A stretch of DNA of 64,000 nt from Bovifimicola ammoniilytica (GTDB taxonomy: Bacteria > Bacillota > Clostridia > Lachnospirales > Lachnospiraceae). Each line of letters starts with the position of its first letter. Position 1 is the first letter of the stretch. The position numbers and the translations under genes are program-made. Under the pieces are notes generated by a model, which did no database searches, was not told the origin of the DNA, and was given only the letters and a program-made list of their open reading frames with translations. The DNA lies in NCBI RefSeq assembly GCF_025567085.1, contig NZ_JAOQJN010000004.1:333338-397337 (forward strand), given 5' to 3'. Below, piece after piece: positions 8,705 through 17,166 of this stretch.

Positions 8705-8756
8705 GGTGTCAAAAGGATGTTTTACACCAATAACCACCACAAGGACTTTTGATACC
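8705..8756. repeat. Short palindromic element, likely relative of the one at 60569-60687
   Basis: Outer arms GGTGTCAAAAG (8705-8715) and CTTTTGATACC (8746-8756) pair, with one G-T wobble. The arms and the flanking CACCAA and AAGG motifs match the larger element in the thi operon, but the inner long hairpin is missing. It lies between two co-oriented operon genes. Confidence 0.45.
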
Positions 8757-8819
8757 TTATCTTTATAATAAATATAATAAATCTAATAAATCTATATATT
8801 TATTATTGTAAAATTCTAC

Positions 8820-10106
8820 TTACTTGTAATATTCAAATTCGTGACCATAAATCTTAACAGTATCACCTTCCTGGATACCGAGATTTTCTAATTCTTCTAA
8901 GATACCATTGTCTTTCATAAATTTCTGGAAGAAAATGAATCCCTTTTCAGCTTCAAGATTAGTATATCCTAACATTTTCTCAATTCTTGGTCCTTCTATT
9001 GAATAAAGACCATCTTCTACTTTTTCTACTGTATATGGGTCATCAGGATTGTCACTAAATTGTCCAGGAAAATATTCCTGTTCAAATACAACGGGTGTAC
9101 TATCCATCTGTTCAAGCATATCATTTACAGCATATAAAAGCTCTTTAAGACCTTTACCACTCACAGCGGATATACCAAATACTTTAATACCTTTTGGCTC
9201 AAATTCAGCCTTTAATTTATCGACAATGCTTTCGTCACCATCATAAATTGCATCTATTTTATTAGCGGCTATTACCTGCGGACGATTCATTAAGTCAGGA
9301 TTATATGCTTTTAATTCAGCATTTATCTTATTAATATCGTCAATAGGATCTCTTCCCTCGGTTGATGCTGCATCAACCATATGAATAAGAACTTTGGTTC
9401 TTTCAATGTGTTTTAGAAATTCGTGACCAAGACCAATGCCTTCTGAAGCACCCTCAATAAGTCCCGGAATATCGGCAATTACAAAGCCTTTATTACCATC
9501 TAAATCAACTACACCAAGGTTAGGATTAAGGGTTGTAAAATGATAATTTGCAATTTTAGGTCTGGCATTAGTTACTCTTGATAATAATGTTGATTTGCCT
9601 ACGTTTGGATATCCTACAAGACCTACATCAGCTATAACTTTTAACTCAAGGCGTACATATAACTCCATTGATTTCTGTCCCGGCTGCGCATATTTTGGAA
9701 CCTGCATTGTAGCTGTTGCATAGTGCTGGTTACCCTTACCACCTCTTCCGCCTTTCAGAACTATAACTTTCTTATCAGCATCAGACATATCGGCAATAAC
9801 TTTTCCTGACTCATCATCTTTTATAATTGTGCCGAGGGGAACCTTGATGATAAGGTCCTGTCCATCTTTACCATGCTGATTTCTTTTGCCACCCTCTTCG
9901 CCAGATTGTGCTACATATTTTCTAATATGTCTAAAATCAGTAAGAGTATTTAAGCCTTCATCTACAATAAATATAATATCGCCACCGCGGCCACCATCGC
10001 CGCCATCAGGACCGCCATTTGGGACATATAATTCTCGTCTGAAGCTTACATGACCGTCTCCGCCTTTTCCTGATTTTATAAATATTTTCGCACTATCTGC
10101 AAACAT
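8820..10106 (-). CDS. obgE: Obg-family GTPase ObgE/CgtA
   Basis: 428 residues in three domains: the glycine-rich Obg fold (about 1-158, with many GG turns such as GGDGGRGGDIIF), the GTPase domain (G1 GYPNVGKST at about 165, G3 DIPGLIEGA, G4 NKID, G5 SAVSG) and a C-terminal OCT domain (about 350-428). A late 50S assembly and stress factor. It lies downstream of rpmA with an intrinsic terminator between them, so its expression may be partly uncoupled from the ribosomal protein genes. Confidence 0.97.
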   Translation of the reverse strand: MFADSAKIFIKSGKGGDGHVSFRRELYVPNGGPDGGDGGRGGDIIFIVDEGLNTLTDFRHIRKYVAQSGEEGGKRNQHGKDGQDLIIKVPLGTIIKDDESGKVIADMSDADKKVIVLKGGRGGKGNQHYATATMQVPKYAQPGQKSMELYVRLELKVIADVGLVGYPNVGKSTLLSRVTNARPKIANYHFTTLNPNLGVVDLDGNKGFVIADIPGLIEGASEGIGLGHEFLKHIERTKVLIHMVDAASTEGRDPIDDINKINAELKAYNPDLMNRPQVIAANKIDAIYDGDESIVDKLKAEFEPKGIKVFGISAVSGKGLKELLYAVNDMLEQMDSTPVVFEQEYFPGQFSDNPDDPYTVEKVEDGLYSIEGPRIEKMLGYTNLEAEKGFIFFQKFMKDNGILEELENLGIQEGDTVKIYGHEFEYYK

Positions 10107-10128
10107 GTTTTCACCATGCCTTTCTAAA

Positions 10129-10162
10129 TAAAAAAGGCTTCAAACCATAGGATTTGAAGCCT
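10129..10162 (-). terminator. Intercistronic terminator between rpmA and obgE
   Basis: Stem AGGCTTCAAA (10135-10144) pairs with TTTGAAGCCT (10153-10162). On the minus strand it is followed by a T-run (complement of the A-run at about 10129-10134). It likely gives partial termination, so that L21/L27 outnumber the assembly factors. Confidence 0.8.
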
Positions 10163-10169
10163 AAAATAA

Positions 10170-10454
10170 TTATTCTGCTACTGGAACGATAGAAACCTGT
10201 TTCTTATCTCTACCTTTTCTTTCAAATCTAACAACACCATCAACTAAAGCGTATAATGTGTCATCTCCACCACGTCCAACATTCACACCTGGGTGAATCT
10301 TTGTTCCACGCTGTCTGTAAAGAATATTACCAGCTTTAACAAACTGTCCGTCTGCTCTTTTTGCACCTAATCTCTTAGATTCTGAATCTCTACCGTTTTT
10401 TGTAGATCCAACACCCTTTTTATGAGCAAAAAACTGAAGGTTCATTTTTAACAT
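10170..10454 (-). CDS. rpmA: Ribosomal protein L27 with a Prp-cleaved N-terminal extension
   Basis: 94 residues. The N-terminus MLKMNLQFFAHKKGVGSTKN carries the Firmicute extension ending LQFF-A, which the protease Prp removes so that mature L27 starts AHKKG near the peptidyl-transferase centre. The remainder (SKRLGAKRADGQFVKAG, RQRGTKIHPGVNVGRGGDDTL) is canonical. The ATG at 10454 follows AAGGAGGTG; the prp stop codon lies inside that ribosome site, so the two genes are tightly coupled. Confidence 0.97.
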   Translation of the reverse strand: MLKMNLQFFAHKKGVGSTKNGRDSESKRLGAKRADGQFVKAGNILYRQRGTKIHPGVNVGRGGDDTLYALVDGVVRFERKGRDKKQVSIVPVAE

Positions 10455-10457
10455 AGT

Positions 10458-10784
10458 TTACACCTCCTTGAAAACTATTTTGATGTATTTTTCGTTGTCT
10501 TTTTGAATATCTTTGACACCACGTACCAAAGATTTCATTAAAATTTTCGACTCATTACTCAATTCTTCTGTTAGACGAAACATCAAATATCCTGATTCTT
10601 CATCAGAATTGCATTCAAATGCATCATCTGTAAATTCTTCAATAGAATTAATTGTATTAATAGATAAAACAGATGCTGCAGCACAAACAATGTCTCTGCC
10701 ATATTCATCAGCTTCTGCGTGTCCATCAAATTCAAATCCTACAAATTGATCAGAGGAGTCTTTATAAATTGTTACATTAATCAT
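10458..10784 (-). CDS. prp: Ribosomal-processing cysteine protease Prp
   Basis: 108 residues. The catalytic histidine is in FEFDGHAEADEYG (about residue 22) and the cysteine in RDIVCAAASVLS (about 34), the Prp/YsxB signature. It cleaves the L27 extension and is positioned between rplU and rpmA as in other Firmicutes. It ends 3 nt before the rpmA start codon. Confidence 0.95.
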   Translation of the reverse strand: MINVTIYKDSSDQFVGFEFDGHAEADEYGRDIVCAAASVLSINTINSIEEFTDDAFECNSDEESGYLMFRLTEELSNESKILMKSLVRGVKDIQKDNEKYIKIVFKEV

Positions 10785-10795
10785 AAGACTACCAA

Positions 10796-11104
10796 TTAAG
10801 CATTGATTTTGTCAATCTTAACTTCAGTATATGCCTGTCTGTGACCATTCTTCTTATGATATCCAGTCTTTCTCTTGTACTTGTAAACGATAACCTTTTT
10901 AGCTTTACCGTTGCCTACAACTGTTGCTTCAACACTTGCATTAGCTACTGTAGGATTACCTACTTTAACATCAGCATCACTAACAAGAAGAACCTGATCA
11001 AATGTAACTTTTTCATCAGCTTCAACACCAAGTTTTTCAACTCTGATTACATCGCCTTCTGAAACTTTGTACTGTTTACCACCTGTTGCTATAATTGCGT
11101 ACAT
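10796..11104 (-). CDS. rplU: Ribosomal protein L21
   Basis: 102 residues: MYAIIATGGKQYKV start, the central VGNPTVANASVEATVVG and the RNA-binding KKVIVYKYKRKTGYHKKNGHRQAYT block near the C-terminus. It binds 23S rRNA. First gene of the unit, with AGGAGGTG before the ATG and a probable L21 leader upstream. Confidence 0.97.
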   Translation of the reverse strand: MYAIIATGGKQYKVSEGDVIRVEKLGVEADEKVTFDQVLLVSDADVKVGNPTVANASVEATVVGNGKAKKVIVYKYKRKTGYHKKNGHRQAYTEVKIDKINA

Positions 11105-11186
11105 ATGGCACCTCCTATTTCAATTACTCGCCAACTTCGGTGTTAGTAAATAAATACTATACTTATAACCTCATTGTGCGGCACAC
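11105..11186 (-). ncRNA. Probable L21 leader (autoregulatory 5' UTR)
   Basis: The 5' UTR contains, read on the minus strand, ACCGAAG, then TTGGCGAGTAATTGAAAT and the ribosome site AGGAGGTGCC. The GGCGAGTAA-to-GGAGGTGC block just before rplU resembles the Firmicute ribosomal L21 leader as I remember it, in which ribosomal protein binding limits translation. A covariance-model search would settle it. Confidence 0.5.
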
Positions 11187-11192
11187 TAGAGT

Positions 11193-11221
11193 AGTTTAAC
11201 ATAATCGGATATACTTGTCAA
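11193..11221 (-). promoter_or_regulatory. Promoter of the rplU-prp-rpmA unit
   Basis: On the minus strand, TTGACA (11216-11221), a 17-bp spacer and TAAACT (11193-11198). It predicts a transcript start near 11186, giving a UTR of about 80 nt. Confidence 0.7.
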
Positions 11222-11300
11222 TGCATAATTTCTAAAATTTACATATGCAATTTAATATAATCTTATCATATAATAAAGTAAAAATATACCGGAGAATTAT

Positions 11301-11669
11301 ATGAGCAATAATAATCTTCCACTTTATTACGAGAAATATCCTGTAATTAATTTAGCACGCAGTAATTATGCTAATAATATGGATTTGGAATATCTTAATA
11401 CATTATTTCCTAATGAAATTGCCGAATTAAAATATATAATCGAACAGGAATGTGATAAATTAGATTACAACGGAAGTATGATATATGATGAATGTCCTGA
11501 TAAGATTATGTTTATGAAAAAATGCAGTGACATTTGTTCAATAGCCTGCTGCAACTGTAAATATGCTAAAAAATGTACAGATACAAGATGGCTTAGGGAT
11601 ATTGTAAATGTTCTTTTTACAAATGAAGTATATAAAAGACGTTGCAATCGCAGAAACTATTTTTATTAA
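11301..11669 (+). CDS. Conserved-looking cysteine-rich hypothetical protein
   Basis: 122 residues, not recognised. The C-terminal half is cysteine-rich, with the cluster CSDICSIACCNCKYAKKC (about residues 75-92) followed by a basic tail ending RRCNRRNYFY. The Cys spacing suggests metal or Fe-S binding. It is soluble, with no signal peptide or membrane helix. GGAG precedes the ATG by 6-7 nt. It is divergent from rplU and convergent with clpB. Confidence 0.65.
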   Translation: MSNNNLPLYYEKYPVINLARSNYANNMDLEYLNTLFPNEIAELKYIIEQECDKLDYNGSMIYDECPDKIMFMKKCSDICSIACCNCKYAKKCTDTRWLRDIVNVLFTNEVYKRRCNRRNYFY

Positions 11670-11733
11670 TATTATTAAAGAAAATAGAAAAAAGATTTAA
11701 ATCCAGATGATATGTTCTATAGAAAAATAGAAA

Positions 11734-11768
11734 CTTTCCGGTATAGGATAATTCACTAAACCGGAAAG
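11734..11768. terminator. Terminator hairpin between the Cys-rich gene and clpB
   Basis: CTTTCCGGT (11734-11741 region) pairs with ACCGGAAAG (11760-11768). On the minus strand the 3' side runs into T-rich sequence, so it most likely ends clpB transcription. A third CCGGAAAG copy near 11811 could form an alternative pairing. Confidence 0.6.
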
Positions 11769-11841
11769 CTTACATATTTTAATGTTTAATACTTAACTTT
11801 GAAATTATACATCCGGAAAGATAAAATTAACTATTCAATCC

Positions 11842-14427
11842 TTAATGTTCAATTCTTGTTATCAGACCATTATTTTCAAAATCTACTATGATATGGTCAC
11901 CAGCATCTAATTTATCACTAAGAATCTCCTTAGCTACCATTGTCTCAATATTCTTCTGCAAATATCTCTTAAGTGGTCTCGCACCATATACAGGATCATA
12001 ACCATTGTCTGCTATAAACTGTTTAGCACTGTCTGTAAGACTTATTGATAAATCTCTGTCAGCTATTCTCTTGTTAAGATTATTGATGAGAATATCTATA
12101 ATTCCTGAAATATTTTCCTTAGTCAATGGCTTAAACATAATAATTTCATCAAGACGGTTAATGAATTCAGGTCTGAAATGACTCTTAAGTTCATTTTCAA
12201 CCTTGGCTGCCGCTTCAGGATTAATTGTACCATCTTCATTTATACCATCAAGCAGATATGACGAACCTAAGTTAGATGTCATTATTAGGATAGTATTTTT
12301 AAAGTCAACAGTTCTGCCCTGAGAGTCAGTGATTCGGCCGTCATCTAATACCTGTAACAGGATATTGAATACATCAGGATGAGCTTTTTCAATTTCATCG
12401 AACAGAACAACTGAATAAGGTTTTCTTCTTACTGCTTCAGTAAGCTGGCCGCCTTCATCATATCCTACATATCCTGGAGGAGCTCCAACTAAACGAGAGA
12501 CTGAATATTTCTCCATATATTCACTCATGTCGATTCTGACCATATTAGCTTCATTATCAAAAAGATTTGCAGCAAGTGATTTGGCCAATTCTGTCTTACC
12601 TACACCTGTTGGTCCAAGGAATAGGAATGAACCGATTGGTTTAGATGGATCTTTTATTCCTGCTTTTGAACGGATAATTGCCTCTGTAACTTTTTCTACT
12701 GCATCGTCCTGACCAATTACTCTTTTATGAAGTTCATCATCTAGATGTAATGTCTTATTTCTCTCTGATTCTGTAAGTTTAGCTACAGGTATTCCTGTCC
12801 AGCGCGAAACAATCTTTGCAATCTCTTCGTCGGTAACAGCCTCATGAACAAGAGTAAGTTTCTGGTTTTTTATTTTTTCTTCTTCCTGTTCAAGACTCTT
12901 ATTAAGTGCAGGTAATTCACCATATTTTAATTTTGCAACAGTTTCAAGGTCATAATTTCTTTCAGCAACCTGAATCTGGTTATTGATATCTTCGATTTTC
13001 TCTCTGATTTTAGAAAGATTATCTACACTTGATTTTTCATTTTCCCATTTTGCCATACCATTTTTGAATTCATCACGTAATTCGGCGAGTTCTTTCTGGA
13101 GTGCCTCTAGACGTTCTTTACTAAGTCTGTCATCTTCCTTCTTTAATGCAGTTTCTTCAATCTCCATCTGCATAACTTTACGTTTTAATTCATCAAGTTC
13201 TGTTGGTAATGAATCTAATTCAGTTTTAATTAATGCACAGGCTTCATCGACTAAGTCAATTGCTTTATCGGGAAGAAATCTGTCTGAAATATATCTGTCA
13301 GATAATGTGACTGCACTTACTAATGCTGAGTCAGTAATCTTAACACCATGATATACTTCATATCTTTCTTTAAGACCTCTTAATATTGAAATAGTATCTT
13401 CAACTGATGGCTCATCAACCATAACAGGCTGGAAACGTCTTTCAAGTGCAGGATCTTTTTCAATATATTTTCTATACTCATCAAGTGTTGTTGCACCTAT
13501 ACAATGAAGTTCACCTCTGGCAAGCATTGGTTTTAACATATTGCCTGCATCCATAGCACCATCTGATTTACCAGCACCAACAATTGTATGCAGTTCATCA
13601 ATAAACAGGATAATCTGTCCCTCGCTGTTCTTAACTTCATTTAATACAGCTTTAAGTCTTTCTTCAAATTCACCTCTGTATTTCGCACCTGCAACTAATG
13701 CACCCATATCAAGAGCAAATACTTTCTTATCCTTTAAGCCCTGAGGTACATCGCCTCTGACAATTCTTTGTGCAAGTCCCTCTACTGCTGCTGTTTTACC
13801 GACACCTGGTTCACCGATAAGTACAGGGTTATTTTTAGTCTTTCTTGATAAAATTCTAATAACATTTCGAATTTCATTATCTCTACCGATAACAGGATCT
13901 AATTTCTGCTCTCTTGCACGCTCTACTAAATCAGTAGCATATTTACTAAGAGTATCATAAGTAGCTTCCGGGTTATCAGAAGTAACTCTCTGATTACCTC
14001 TTACAGTAGCTAAAGCCTGAAGAAATCGTTCTTTATTAATTCCAAATTCCTTAAAAATTTCTTTAATTCCTTTATTCTGATATCTTATAAGGCTTAAGAA
14101 CAAATGTTCAACGGAAATGTATTCATCTCCCATTGCCTTAGCATCATCTTCAGCACTTATTAATACCTTATTTAAATCATTACTGATTCGTAAATCTCCA
14201 CCTTGAACTTTAACTTTTTTCTCAAGAGCTTCCTTAACTCGATTAACAAAGTAATCTTTATTTATATCCATTTTTTCAATCAATTTAAGAATAAGGCTGT
14301 CTTCAGATATTAACAGACTATAAAGTAAATGTTCCTGGTCGATTTCCTGATTACCGAATTCATATGCAATTTTCTCACAGCCTTGTACTGCTTCGATTGA
14401 TTTCTGAGTAAATTTACTAATGTTCAT
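11842..14427 (-). CDS. clpB: ATP-dependent disaggregase ClpB
   Basis: 861 residues, full length: Clp N-domain (about 1-150), AAA-1 with Walker A GEPGVGKTA (about 207) and Walker B ILFIDELHT, a coiled-coil middle domain rich in Lys and Glu (about 410-520), AAA-2 with Walker A GPTGVGKTE (about 607) and Walker B VVLFDEIEKAHPDV, and the C-domain. With DnaK it solubilises aggregated proteins. No CtsR- or CIRCE-like operator is evident upstream, although htpG in this window has one. Confidence 0.97.
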   Translation of the reverse strand: MNISKFTQKSIEAVQGCEKIAYEFGNQEIDQEHLLYSLLISEDSLILKLIEKMDINKDYFVNRVKEALEKKVKVQGGDLRISNDLNKVLISAEDDAKAMGDEYISVEHLFLSLIRYQNKGIKEIFKEFGINKERFLQALATVRGNQRVTSDNPEATYDTLSKYATDLVERAREQKLDPVIGRDNEIRNVIRILSRKTKNNPVLIGEPGVGKTAAVEGLAQRIVRGDVPQGLKDKKVFALDMGALVAGAKYRGEFEERLKAVLNEVKNSEGQIILFIDELHTIVGAGKSDGAMDAGNMLKPMLARGELHCIGATTLDEYRKYIEKDPALERRFQPVMVDEPSVEDTISILRGLKERYEVYHGVKITDSALVSAVTLSDRYISDRFLPDKAIDLVDEACALIKTELDSLPTELDELKRKVMQMEIEETALKKEDDRLSKERLEALQKELAELRDEFKNGMAKWENEKSSVDNLSKIREKIEDINNQIQVAERNYDLETVAKLKYGELPALNKSLEQEEEKIKNQKLTLVHEAVTDEEIAKIVSRWTGIPVAKLTESERNKTLHLDDELHKRVIGQDDAVEKVTEAIIRSKAGIKDPSKPIGSFLFLGPTGVGKTELAKSLAANLFDNEANMVRIDMSEYMEKYSVSRLVGAPPGYVGYDEGGQLTEAVRRKPYSVVLFDEIEKAHPDVFNILLQVLDDGRITDSQGRTVDFKNTILIMTSNLGSSYLLDGINEDGTINPEAAAKVENELKSHFRPEFINRLDEIIMFKPLTKENISGIIDILINNLNKRIADRDLSISLTDSAKQFIADNGYDPVYGARPLKRYLQKNIETMVAKEILSDKLDAGDHIIVDFENNGLITRIEH

Positions 14428-14568
14428 AAGATTATCTCCCTTCTATAATGAATTTATCAGGTATCAAAAAATATTACATTTTGTAAGAACCTGACAGAAC
14501 ATAACAGATTCTTGATTCAAAACAAATCTAATTGATAAGATTCATCTCTGCCCTGTTGTTCTATTACA

Positions 14569-14597
14569 TATATAACACCAACTTCATAAAAATGCAA
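14569..14597 (-). promoter_or_regulatory. Candidate clpB promoter
   Basis: On the minus strand, TTGCAT (14592-14597), a 17-bp spacer and TATATA (14569-14574), leaving a leader of about 135 nt. The leader shows no recognised heat-shock operator. Confidence 0.45.
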
Positions 14598-14693
14598 GAA
14601 CTTTTTTTGAAAAATTTTATAAATGGAAAAAATAGTTTATCTTTCGCTATATTCTATGCCATTTTTACAACATTTTATCAGATAAAATATAAG

Positions 14694-14834
14694 AATAAAG
14701 AATGTCGCTTGCGACATTCTCCGCCTGCGGCGGGTTGCTATAGCAACATTTTCTGTTCCGACGCAGTGCAATCCTCGCGGAGCGTTTTTTACTTACCAGA
14801 ACAATTTCAACGAAATTTCCTGGTAAGTAAAAAA
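14694..14834. repeat. 141-nt dispersed multi-hairpin element, copy A
   Basis: It fills much of the 530-nt gap between clpB and the AICAR transformylase gene. It contains a series of small stems: GAATGTCGC/GCGACATTC, a GC-rich CCGCCTGCGGCGG hairpin inside a CTCCGC/GCGGAG closing stem, the palindrome GTTGCTATAGCAAC, and a last stem ACTTACCAG/CTGGTAAGT flanked by T6 and A6. Copy B (46737-46877) differs at about 11 of 141 positions by eye. On the minus strand it begins exactly at the T-run of a terminator. There is no ORF, so it is likely a non-autonomous mobile or REP-like element. Confidence 0.8.
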
Positions 14835-14870
14835 GGATACTAAAACCTATAAACAGAATTTTAATATCCT
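14828..14870 (-). terminator. Terminator of the purine (PurO-AICARFT) unit
   Basis: AGGATACTAAAA (14834-14845) pairs with TTTTAATATCCT (14859-14870). On the minus strand it is followed by six T, which are also the first bases of repeat copy A. Confidence 0.78.
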
Positions 14871-14960
14871 TTAATGATAAGCAAATGTTTCTACTTGTAT
14901 TATTTACTTGTTATTAACTCAAACTTTGCACATACATAATAACTTTTTAAATGTTTTATA

Positions 14961-16139
14961 TTAGTGATGGAATAATCTAAGTCCTGTGAAGCACATTGCC
15001 ATATTATATTTATTGCATGTATCAATTACATTATCATCACGAATTGAACCACCAGGTTGAGCTACATATTTAACACCACTCTTATGTGCTCTTTCAATAT
15101 TATCTCCAAATGGGAAGAATGCATCAGAACCAAGTGCTACGTCCTGCATTTTATCAAGCCATGCTCTTTTCTCTTCTCTTGTAAATACTTCAGGTTTAGT
15201 TTTGAAGATTTTCTCCCATTCGCCATCAGCGAGTACATCCATATAATCTTCACCGATGTATAAATCGATTGCATTATCTCTGTCAGCACGCCTTATACCG
15301 TCGATAAAAGGTAATTCAAGAACCTTTGGAGACTGACGTAAGAACCAGTTATCAGCCTTAGAGCCTGCAAGTCTCGTACAATGTATTCTTGATTGCTGAC
15401 CAGCACCAATTCCTATAGCCTGTCCACCTTTTGCATAGCATACTGAATTAGACTGTGTATATTTTAATGTAATTAATGAGATAATTAAATCAATTTTAGC
15501 TGATTCAGGAATCTCTTTATTATCTGTAACGATATTTCCAAGAAAATCATCATCTATTACAAGTTCGTTTCTTCCCTGCTCAAATATAACACCGAATACT
15601 TCTTTGTGTTCGATTGGATTTGGTTTGTATTCAGGATCGATTTTAATTACGTTATAATTACCTTTTTTCTTTTCCTTTAGAATTTCTAAAGCTTCAGGTT
15701 CATATCCTGGAGCAATAACACCATCTGAAACTTCTCTCTTTATAAGTAATGCTGTTGCAACATCACATACATCTGAAAGTGCGATGAAATCACCAAATGA
15801 TGACATTCTGTCAGCACCTCTTGCTCTTGCGTATGCATTTGCAAGTGGAGTGAATTCAACATCAAGATCATCCACCCAGTAGATTTTTCTTTCAACTTCA
15901 CTTAAAGGAAGTCCTATTGCTGCACCTGCTGGAGAAACATGCTTAAATGATGTAGCTGCTGCTATTCCTGTAGCTTTCTTAAGTTCACTTACTAACTGCC
16001 AGCCATTAAATGCGTCAAGAAAATTAATATAACCAGGTTTGCCACTTAAAACTTCGATAGGAAGTTCGCCTTCGTTCATATATATTCTTGATGGTTTCTG
16101 GTTTGGGTTACAACCATATTTTAATTCGAGTTCTTTCAT
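14961..16139 (-). CDS. AICAR transformylase as a stand-alone protein
   Basis: 392 residues, matching only the C-terminal transformylase half of bifunctional PurH. The catalytic Lys-His pair is in SFKHVSPAGAAIG (about residue 66), and SNSVCYAKGGQAIGIGAGQQSR is the second hallmark (shown here as the motif SNSVCYAKGGQ). It formylates AICAR with 10-formyl-THF in the ninth step of purine synthesis. The missing cyclohydrolase half is supplied by the adjacent upstream PurO-type gene, 23 nt away. GAAAGG precedes the ATG. Confidence 0.93.
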   Translation of the reverse strand: MKELELKYGCNPNQKPSRIYMNEGELPIEVLSGKPGYINFLDAFNGWQLVSELKKATGIAAATSFKHVSPAGAAIGLPLSEVERKIYWVDDLDVEFTPLANAYARARGADRMSSFGDFIALSDVCDVATALLIKREVSDGVIAPGYEPEALEILKEKKKGNYNVIKIDPEYKPNPIEHKEVFGVIFEQGRNELVIDDDFLGNIVTDNKEIPESAKIDLIISLITLKYTQSNSVCYAKGGQAIGIGAGQQSRIHCTRLAGSKADNWFLRQSPKVLELPFIDGIRRADRDNAIDLYIGEDYMDVLADGEWEKIFKTKPEVFTREEKRAWLDKMQDVALGSDAFFPFGDNIERAHKSGVKYVAQPGGSIRDDNVIDTCNKYNMAMCFTGLRLFHH

Positions 16140-16162
16140 TTTTTAAACCATACCTTTCTTCT

Positions 16163-16876
16163 TTATTTGTTCTTATTTATAATAACACTTTCGTATTTAC
16201 CTGTTTCAATATCTATATATCTAACAAATAAAGATACTTTATTATCTTCATTTAAAGATGTCCATAAATCATTTGCAAATTCATTCATATCATCCTTAAT
16301 TGCAACTAATTTTGGTTCGCCTTCGAAACTTGGTAATGGATTACCATCGCATTTATATGTGTGAATGAAATGTCCCTCACCTGATACAGGATTAGTATAA
16401 GCAAATGTATATCTGTTACATGCATCAGGATTACCATTGTTGCTCTTAAGAATTGACATTGCATAATTATATTCACCATTTTCAACGTGCATAATACCTG
16501 AAATTCTTGGTGTATAGTTTGGAGCATCAGGCTCAAATTCTCTTGTTCTAAGTGACTGCTCGAATGTCTGCTGTTTATCCATTAATTCATAGATTGTGTC
16601 AGTCTGGTCACCATTTGTTACAATTGTCTTATTTCCTAATACTCTTACAGGTGCATAGATAATTAAGCTTGGATCACTTAATTTAGATGGATCAAATGCC
16701 TGTGTTCTGATACCCTCTCCATCTTCTACAAAAACTCTGTTTCGGCTGTTTTCACTTCGTCCCATAATAAAGTATGCTGTTACTGCATATTTTCCATTAG
16801 GACTTTTTCCGATAATGATACCTCTTCCAGGATATGAGTTTTCTTTAAGTTCTTTTTCAATTGAGATTGACTCCAT
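16163..16876 (-). CDS. IMP cyclohydrolase, PurO type
   Basis: 237 residues. N-terminal YPGRGIIIGKSPNGKYAV and MGRSENSRNRVF match the PurO fold first known from archaea, not the MGS-like cyclohydrolase half of PurH. It closes FAICAR to IMP, the last step of the pathway. It is coupled to the stand-alone AICAR transformylase downstream, so together they replace PurH. AAGGAGGA precedes the ATG. No purine riboswitch is seen in the upstream 130 nt. Confidence 0.88.
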   Translation of the reverse strand: MESISIEKELKENSYPGRGIIIGKSPNGKYAVTAYFIMGRSENSRNRVFVEDGEGIRTQAFDPSKLSDPSLIIYAPVRVLGNKTIVTNGDQTDTIYELMDKQQTFEQSLRTREFEPDAPNYTPRISGIMHVENGEYNYAMSILKSNNGNPDACNRYTFAYTNPVSGEGHFIHTYKCDGNPLPSFEGEPKLVAIKDDMNEFANDLWTSLNEDNKVSLFVRYIDIETGKYESVIINKNK

Positions 16877-17010
16877 TCTGATAATCCTCCTTGCAAATGT
16901 TTTGTCTGATAATAGAATTCCTTTGAAATGCTATTTTGATACCATAATCACACATAATAATCTAAAAATTATATCCAAATATGTATATAATAACAAAAAA
17001 GCCTGAACAA

Positions 17011-17160
17011 TTATAAAAATTGCCCAGACGGTCGACCAAAATAGCCAGATACATTTCCTGTAGTTAATTCTACCTGCAATAAATATGCATTTCCGTCAGT
17101 CATGTATCTATAACTAATCCTACACGATAGGTGAAATATTTTCAAGTACTTTTTTAATAA
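17011..17160 (-). pseudogene. Possible 3' remnant of a protein gene
   Basis: The gap 16877-17681 is largely non-coding. Just outside the long palindrome, the minus strand reads protein-like sequence (SYRYMTDGNAYLLQVEL, then GYFGRPSGQFL) ending at a stop. The stop lies within a weak hairpin (CTGGGCAATT-type arm) followed by T-rich sequence, as at a gene end. No start with a ribosome site exists. It may be a decayed gene whose 5' part was lost, or chance. No family recognised. Confidence 0.25.
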
Positions 17161-17166
17161 ATTACT

